Assembly: GCA_027452205.1 (NCBI GenBank)
Contig: DAIDGV010000007.1
Coordinates: 36,421-100,420, forward strand
Reading direction: 5' to 3'
Source of the DNA: a candidate division FCPU426 bacterium
GTDB taxonomy: Bacteria > Oederibacteriota > Muellerivitia > Muellerivitales > Muellerivitaceae
Length of the DNA: 64,000 bases
Shown here: one piece after another, positions 59,544 to 64,000 of the stretch
How positions within the stretch are numbered: position 1 is the stretch's first letter
How the letters are laid out: each line of letters opens with the position of its first letter
Position numbers and translations under genes: made by a program
Notes under the pieces: model-generated
What the model saw: only the letters and a program-made list of their open reading frames with translations
Database searches by the model: none
What the model was told of the DNA's origin: nothing

Positions 59544-61625
59544 ATGGCCGAAGTCGCGCTGTTAAAAACCATCCAAAAAAACAGCCATTTTCTAGTGGCC
59601 TTTGCCGTTGCCATGGTGGTGGTGATGTTGGTTATCCCGCTGCCGTCCTTCGTGCTGGATATCCTTATTTCGTTCAACATTACCTTGGCCTTGGTGGTGG
59701 TGCTGATCACCATGTACACCTTGGAACCGCTTCATTTTTCTATTTTTCCTACTCTCCTCCTGATCACGACGCTCTTTCGTTTGGCGCTGAGCATTTCAGC
59801 CACCCGGCTGATCTTGACCAAGGGGAACGAAGGGCCGGCCGCAGCGGGACACGTTATTGAGGCTATCGGCAGCGTAGTCGTTGGGGGGAACTACTGGGTG
59901 GGCTTTGTCATTTTCCTCATCCTTGTCATCGTTCAATTCGTGGTCATTACCAGCGGTGCCCAGCGCGTGGCGGAGGTCGCGGCCCGGTTCACCTTGGACG
60001 CCATGCCCGGCAAGCAAATGGCCATTGACGCGGACCTGAACTCCGGCCTGATCACCGACGACCAAGCCCGTCAACGCCGTAAGGATGTGGAACGCGAAGC
60101 GGACTTTTACGGGGCCATGGACGGCGCGGGCAAATTCGTCAGAGGGGACGCGATCGCGGCGATCATCATCGTCATCATCAACGTTCTGGGTGGTTTCGCG
60201 GTGGGTGTTATCAACGGCGGACTAGCCCTGACCGAAGTACTTCAACGGTATACGCTGCTCAGTATTGGGGATGGTTTGGCGACCCAGATCCCGGCGCTTT
60301 TACTTTCGACCGCGACCGGTATCGTCGTGACCCGCGCGGCATCGGAAAGTAACTTGGGGACGGATTTGGTGAAACAACTCATTGCCCAACCCCGGGCCCT
60401 TTGGGTGGCTTCGGTGGTCTTGGCGGTATTCTCGCTGTTTCCTGGCATGCCTCACGTGGCTTTCTTGATCGTTTCCGCTTTGACGGGTTCTTTGGCCTAT
60501 TTTGTGGGCGCCGCAGTGCAGCAAGAAAAAGACCTGGTCGAAAAAGAAAAGGCCATGGCGCCGCCGGAAAAGAAGAAAGAGCCCGAGAATGTTTCCGCGC
60601 TTTTGCAAGTGGATCATCTGGAAGTGGAGATCGGATACAGTTTGATACCCCTGGTGGACGAAGCCCAAGGTGGCGACTTACTTGAGCGCATTACGGGTAT
60701 CCGTCGTCAAATGGCCAGTGACCTGGGGTTAGTGGTGCCGCCTATCCGTATCCGCGACAACATGCAACTTCAACCGGCTGAGTATGTCATCAAGATCAAA
60801 GGTACGGATATTGCCCGCTGGAAGATCATGCCGGGCCATCTCTTGGCCATGTCCACGGGTCCAAATATGCCAAAAATCCAGGGAATTGAGACCAAAGAAC
60901 CGACTTTTAACCTGACTTCTTATTGGATCACTGACGAAGAACGCGCTATGGCCGAACAAGCGGGCTATTCCGTTGTGGACGCATCCACGGTCATTGCCAC
61001 GCACTTGACCGAGATCATCCGTAACCAAGCTCATGAATTCTTAACGCGTCAAAGCGTCGCTAAATTGGTTGAGACGGTCAAGAAAGAGACTCCGGCGGTC
61101 GTGGATGAGATCATACCGGGCCAAATGTCCATCGGTGATCTTCAAAAGATACTTCAAAACTTACTGCGAGAACATATTCCCATCCGGGACCTGGAAACCA
61201 TCCTGGAATCCATTGCCGATCATATTCGCGAGACGAAAGACCATCAATTGTTGACCGAGTACGCCCGCCGAGCGTTGGCGCGCTCTATTACCAAGGCGCA
61301 CCAAGCGGCCGATGGAAAGGTTTATGCTTTGACGTTGGATCCTAAATTTGAAAAGACCCTCGCGGATTCGATCCAGGCTGCGGAATCGGGTAATGGAAAC
61401 CTGGACCCGCGATTGGCACAGCAAATGTTCCGTAGTTTATCAGCGGGCATCGAAAAGATGGCGGGTCAAGGCCGCCAACCCCTGGTGCTTTGTTCGCCTC
61501 AAGTTCGCCCCTATTTCAAACGCATGGTGGAACGGTTCATCCCTCACCTGACGGTGCTCTCGTTTGCGGAGATCCTGCCCCGGACCGAGATCCAATCCAT
61601 CGCCACGATTGAGGGAGCCTCATGA
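59544..61625 (+). CDS. flhA: Flagellar export apparatus protein FlhA
   Basis: A 693-residue export-gate protein. The membrane part has LPSFVLDILISFNITLALVV, LLLITTLFRLALSISATRLIL and FTLDAMPGKQMAIDADLNSGLI (family signature). The C-terminal ~350 residues form the cytoplasmic ring domain that binds chaperone-substrate complexes. The stop overlaps flhF by four bases. Confidence 0.96.
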   Translation: MAEVALLKTIQKNSHFLVAFAVAMVVVMLVIPLPSFVLDILISFNITLALVVVLITMYTLEPLHFSIFPTLLLITTLFRLALSISATRLILTKGNEGPAAAGHVIEAIGSVVVGGNYWVGFVIFLILVIVQFVVITSGAQRVAEVAARFTLDAMPGKQMAIDADLNSGLITDDQARQRRKDVEREADFYGAMDGAGKFVRGDAIAAIIIVIINVLGGFAVGVINGGLALTEVLQRYTLLSIGDGLATQIPALLLSTATGIVVTRAASESNLGTDLVKQLIAQPRALWVASVVLAVFSLFPGMPHVAFLIVSALTGSLAYFVGAAVQQEKDLVEKEKAMAPPEKKKEPENVSALLQVDHLEVEIGYSLIPLVDEAQGGDLLERITGIRRQMASDLGLVVPPIRIRDNMQLQPAEYVIKIKGTDIARWKIMPGHLLAMSTGPNMPKIQGIETKEPTFNLTSYWITDEERAMAEQAGYSVVDASTVIATHLTEIIRNQAHEFLTRQSVAKLVETVKKETPAVVDEIIPGQMSIGDLQKILQNLLREHIPIRDLETILESIADHIRETKDHQLLTEYARRALARSITKAHQAADGKVYALTLDPKFEKTLADSIQAAESGNGNLDPRLAQQMFRSLSAGIEKMAGQGRQPLVLCSPQVRPYFKRMVERFIPHLTVLSFAEILPRTEIQSIATIEGAS

Positions 61626-62818
61626 GGATCAAACGTTATGAAGCGCCTACCATCCAAGAGGCTTTGGTAAAGGTCAAGAAAGACCTCGGACCCGAAGCCA
61701 TCATTCTTTATACCAAGACTTTCCGTAAGGGCGGGGTATTGGGTTTTTTTGGGACTCCCATGGCCGAGATCACCGCGGGTATCGATCTGAACTTGATGGA
61801 AGACATGTCCAAGAAGAAAGTGGCGCCCCGGGAAGTGGCGGTCGCTGAAAGAGAAATGCTGACAGGGAAGAATACTGAGGCTACTGCCGCCGCGGTCGCC
61901 GCTTTTGCCGGCTCCTTGGATTCGGCCCGAGTACGGGCCAAGGCCCTTCAACGCGAATTGAACGAAATGAAGACCTCGACCGGTTTCGCCGCGTCCCGCG
62001 ATATCAATCAAGTAGAGTCGGCTGCGCTCTTATCCGAGGGTTTCTCGCGCCTGAAGAAAAAATTGATCAAGCAAGAACTGGAAGAGTTCCTCATCCAAAA
62101 GATCATCAAGGGGATGATCTCGGAAAAGGTCGATCCGGATAAGAACGAGGAAGTAGTGACTTGGCTCAATCGGTTCGTTTCCTCGGCCATCAAGGTGGCT
62201 CCTCCCATGCCGGCCTCGCGGTTCCAAAAGGTCATTGCTTTTGTGGGGCCCACGGGCGTGGGAAAGACCACAACTATCGCGAAATTGGCCGCCCGCTTCA
62301 GTCTGATGGAACAAAAGCGCGTGGCCATGGTGACCGCAGATACTTACCGTATCGCGGCGACCGAGCAGTTGAAGACCTATGGACGCATCATGGGTATCCC
62401 AGTGGAAGTGGCGGATTCGGCAGAGGATATGACCGGCATCCTGAACAAGTACAAGAACATGGATGTGGTCTTGGTCGACACGGCGGGCCGAAGCCCTTCC
62501 AGCGACGAGCAATTGGAAGAACTCAAAAAGTTCGTGGCTCAAAGCCAGCCCGACGAGATCCATTTGGTCCTTTCGGCAACGACCAAATACTTCGACATGA
62601 TCCGTATCATCGAACGCTTTGGCGCTTCGGTGCCTATCAACCGTATGATCTTTACCAAGCTGGACGAGACCCGCTTCTATGGCGCTTTTGTGAACTTGAT
62701 GAACAATTTCCAGATCCCTTTGGCTTATTACTCCGCGGGGCAAAATGTGCCGGATGACCTGGAAGCGCCCGAAATAAAGTCGTTGGCCGAAAAAATAACC
62801 AAGTCGCTTTTAGGATAG
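61622..62818 (+). CDS. flhF: Flagellar biosynthesis GTPase FlhF
   Basis: A 398-residue SRP-type GTPase that sets the position of the flagellum. The N-terminus MRIKRYEAPTIQEALVKVKKDLGPEAIILYTKTF is diagnostic. The GTPase has GPTGVGKTTTIAKLAARF (P-loop), VDTAGRSPSSDEQL and TKLDETRFYG. ATG overlaps the flhA stop. With flhG it suggests controlled, perhaps polar, flagellation. Confidence 0.96.
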   Translation: MRIKRYEAPTIQEALVKVKKDLGPEAIILYTKTFRKGGVLGFFGTPMAEITAGIDLNLMEDMSKKKVAPREVAVAEREMLTGKNTEATAAAVAAFAGSLDSARVRAKALQRELNEMKTSTGFAASRDINQVESAALLSEGFSRLKKKLIKQELEEFLIQKIIKGMISEKVDPDKNEEVVTWLNRFVSSAIKVAPPMPASRFQKVIAFVGPTGVGKTTTIAKLAARFSLMEQKRVAMVTADTYRIAATEQLKTYGRIMGIPVEVADSAEDMTGILNKYKNMDVVLVDTAGRSPSSDEQLEELKKFVAQSQPDEIHLVLSATTKYFDMIRIIERFGASVPINRMIFTKLDETRFYGAFVNLMNNFQIPLAYYSAGQNVPDDLEAPEIKSLAEKITKSLLG

Positions 62819-62821
62819 ACC

Positions 62822-63721
62822 GTGCAAGATCAAGCCGAGAACTTAAGACAAATGGTCGAGAGGCTCAATGCGCCTTTGGCGGCGGAAAAGCCGTCCTTGG
62901 CCCATGCCAATTGCCGGGTCATCGCGGTGACCAGCGGTAAGGGTGGGGTTGGGAAGACCAATCTGTCGGTCAATTTCGCTTTGGCTTTGGCCACCCGGGG
63001 TAAGCGGGTACTTCTTTTCGATGCGGACATGGGTTTAGCCAACGTGGATGTCATGATGGGGATCATTCCACAATACAATCTCGCCCATGTCCTGAACGGG
63101 CAAAAGACCTTGGCGGAGATCGTGATCGAAGGGCCTAACGGTATCAAATTGGTCGCTTCAGGGTCGGGTGGGGTTCAAGAGTTGGCGGACCTGAACGAGA
63201 CCCAACGCAAGAAATTTCTGGATGCTTTGATGGCTTTGCAGAACCAAGCGGACGTTATCCTCATCGACACAGGCGCCGGTTTGCATCGTAATGTGCTGGC
63301 TTTCGCTTTGGCCGCGGAAGAAGTGGTCATCGTGACCACACCGGAACCGACGGCCCTGATGGACGCTTATGGAATGATCAAGATCATCTACCGCGAAAAG
63401 AAACATCCGGCCATCAATGTCATCGTCAATATGGCGGCTAACCAAGCTGAGGCCGATGAGGCGGGGCGCAAGTTGAGCATCCTGGCCCGCCGATTCTTGA
63501 ACCTGGAGATCGATTATCTGGGCTTTGTGCCCCGGGACCCGAGCATGATCCGGGCGGTCAAAGAGCAAAAACCGGTGTTGTTGTCGGCCCCCACGAGTCC
63601 GGCGGCGGTCAGTATCCATCGGCTGTCTGAAGCCCTTCTTTCGGGCAAAATGCAAAAAAATAACGCTAATTTGGTAGGTTTTTTTAAACGGGTGACGCAA
63701 ATATTTGGAGGAGACGCATGA
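62822..63721 (+). CDS. flhG: FlhG/YlxH MinD-like ATPase
   Basis: A 299-residue ATPase that controls flagellar number with FlhF. The deviant Walker A is SGKGGVGKTNLS, and DADMGLANVDVMMG and LIDTGAGL follow. An N-terminal extension (about 1-30, LRQMVERLN) is the FlhF-activating DQAxxLR-like segment. GTG start three bases after flhF; the stop overlaps the PilZ gene by four bases. Confidence 0.94.
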   Translation: MQDQAENLRQMVERLNAPLAAEKPSLAHANCRVIAVTSGKGGVGKTNLSVNFALALATRGKRVLLFDADMGLANVDVMMGIIPQYNLAHVLNGQKTLAEIVIEGPNGIKLVASGSGGVQELADLNETQRKKFLDALMALQNQADVILIDTGAGLHRNVLAFALAAEEVVIVTTPEPTALMDAYGMIKIIYREKKHPAINVIVNMAANQAEADEAGRKLSILARRFLNLEIDYLGFVPRDPSMIRAVKEQKPVLLSAPTSPAAVSIHRLSEALLSGKMQKNNANLVGFFKRVTQIFGGDA

Positions 63722-64000
63722 GCATCGATCCTAAAAAAGTCCAAAAAAGGCGTTTTGTCCGTTTAGATGTGGTTTTGCCGGTGAAATACCGGCGATTTAC
63801 GGGTAATCCGGTATTCCAGTCGAATTTCAACGTGGGACGGACGGTCAATGTTTCAGTCGGCGGGGTCAAGCTGAGCGTTAGCACACCCATCCCTGTGGGG
63901 ACCCGATTGGACATGGAAATCGAATTCTCGGACGCCGTGAAACCCTATGTGGTTGGAAAGGTCTTGGGCGGCGAGGAAAAGGTGATCGACGGGATATCCC
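63718..64000 (+). CDS. PilZ-domain protein (3' end outside window)
   Basis: The first 94 residues of a protein that runs past the window end. KRRFVRLDVVLPVKY gives the RxxxR motif and NVSVGGVKLSV the (D/N)xSxxG motif of PilZ c-di-GMP-binding domains. It starts within the flhG stop (ATGA) and is thus the next gene of the flagellar operon. It could be a YcgR-like brake or a small regulator; the rest of the gene is needed. Confidence 0.85.
   Translation, partial: MSIDPKKVQKRRFVRLDVVLPVKYRRFTGNPVFQSNFNVGRTVNVSVGGVKLSVSTPIPVGTRLDMEIEFSDAVKPYVVGKVLGGEEKVIDGIS

Overview
The window reads as ordinary chromosomal DNA of a flagellated, respiring, diderm bacterium. Lipoproteins with lipoboxes, outer-membrane beta-barrel proteins ending in Phe, and a cytochrome b/Rieske complex show the envelope type. 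Base composition looks even and moderately GC-rich throughout. I see no phage, insertion sequence, CRISPR array, rRNA or tRNA. I cannot place the organism firmly. The flagellar gene order, a 34-residue COX24/AURKAIP1-like ribosomal protein and the monoheme porin would fit an uncultured candidate-phylum lineage, but that is inference.

Layout. 1-4.1 kb: the end of an AsmA-like protein, a PPP-type phosphatase, MazG, a very acidic protein and small membrane proteins. 4.1-7.9 kb: a reductase and a ketosynthase translationally coupled to each other and followed by bioF and bioD (biotin). 7.9-9.7 kb: an outer-membrane TPR/barrel protein and a lipoprotein. 9.8-16.2 kb: a redox cluster made of a Rieske protein, a cytochrome b-diheme c fusion, a monoheme cytochrome c, a Cyc2-like heme-porin, a ferritin-like di-iron protein and a radical SAM/SPASM protein. 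16.3-20.1 kb: lipoproteins (one a six-blade NHL propeller), a ParB-like protein and FapA. 20.8-29.4 kb: bioA, rimO, pgsA, pgpA, cinA, thpR, an M24 peptidase and a SirB1-like protein. 29.4-36.2 kb: a TPR-penicillin-binding protein, rmuC, a GH18 glycosidase and an oxidoreductase. 36.3-44.2 kb: thioredoxins, secDF, yggS-proC-yggT-yggU, a purine nucleoside phosphorylase, mtnA, a thioesterase and the tiny ribosomal protein. 44.5-64 kb: a short MerR protein, then a long flagellar operon (flgB to flhG plus PilZ) running off the window.

The most interesting system is the redox cluster. Four 16-bp dyads of the form TATGA-N6-TCATA (one with a single mismatch) lie 58-79 bp upstream of four separate transcription units at 11.9-16.2 kb. 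In each case a -10-like hexamer sits where a CRP/FNR-type class II activator (-41.5) would place it. This ties an outer-membrane heme-porin, its periplasmic cytochrome, a b6-type cytochrome b with fused c hemes, a di-iron protein and a radical SAM enzyme into one candidate regulon. A plausible reading is an outer-membrane electron conduit, perhaps Fe(II) oxidation, feeding a bc complex under anaerobic or nitrosative control. That function is inference; the sites and gene contents are visible.

Other notable points are a likely 6-aminopurine-specific phosphorylase next to mtnA, a perfect 10-bp inverted repeat at the bioA promoter, and a TPR-transpeptidase fusion.
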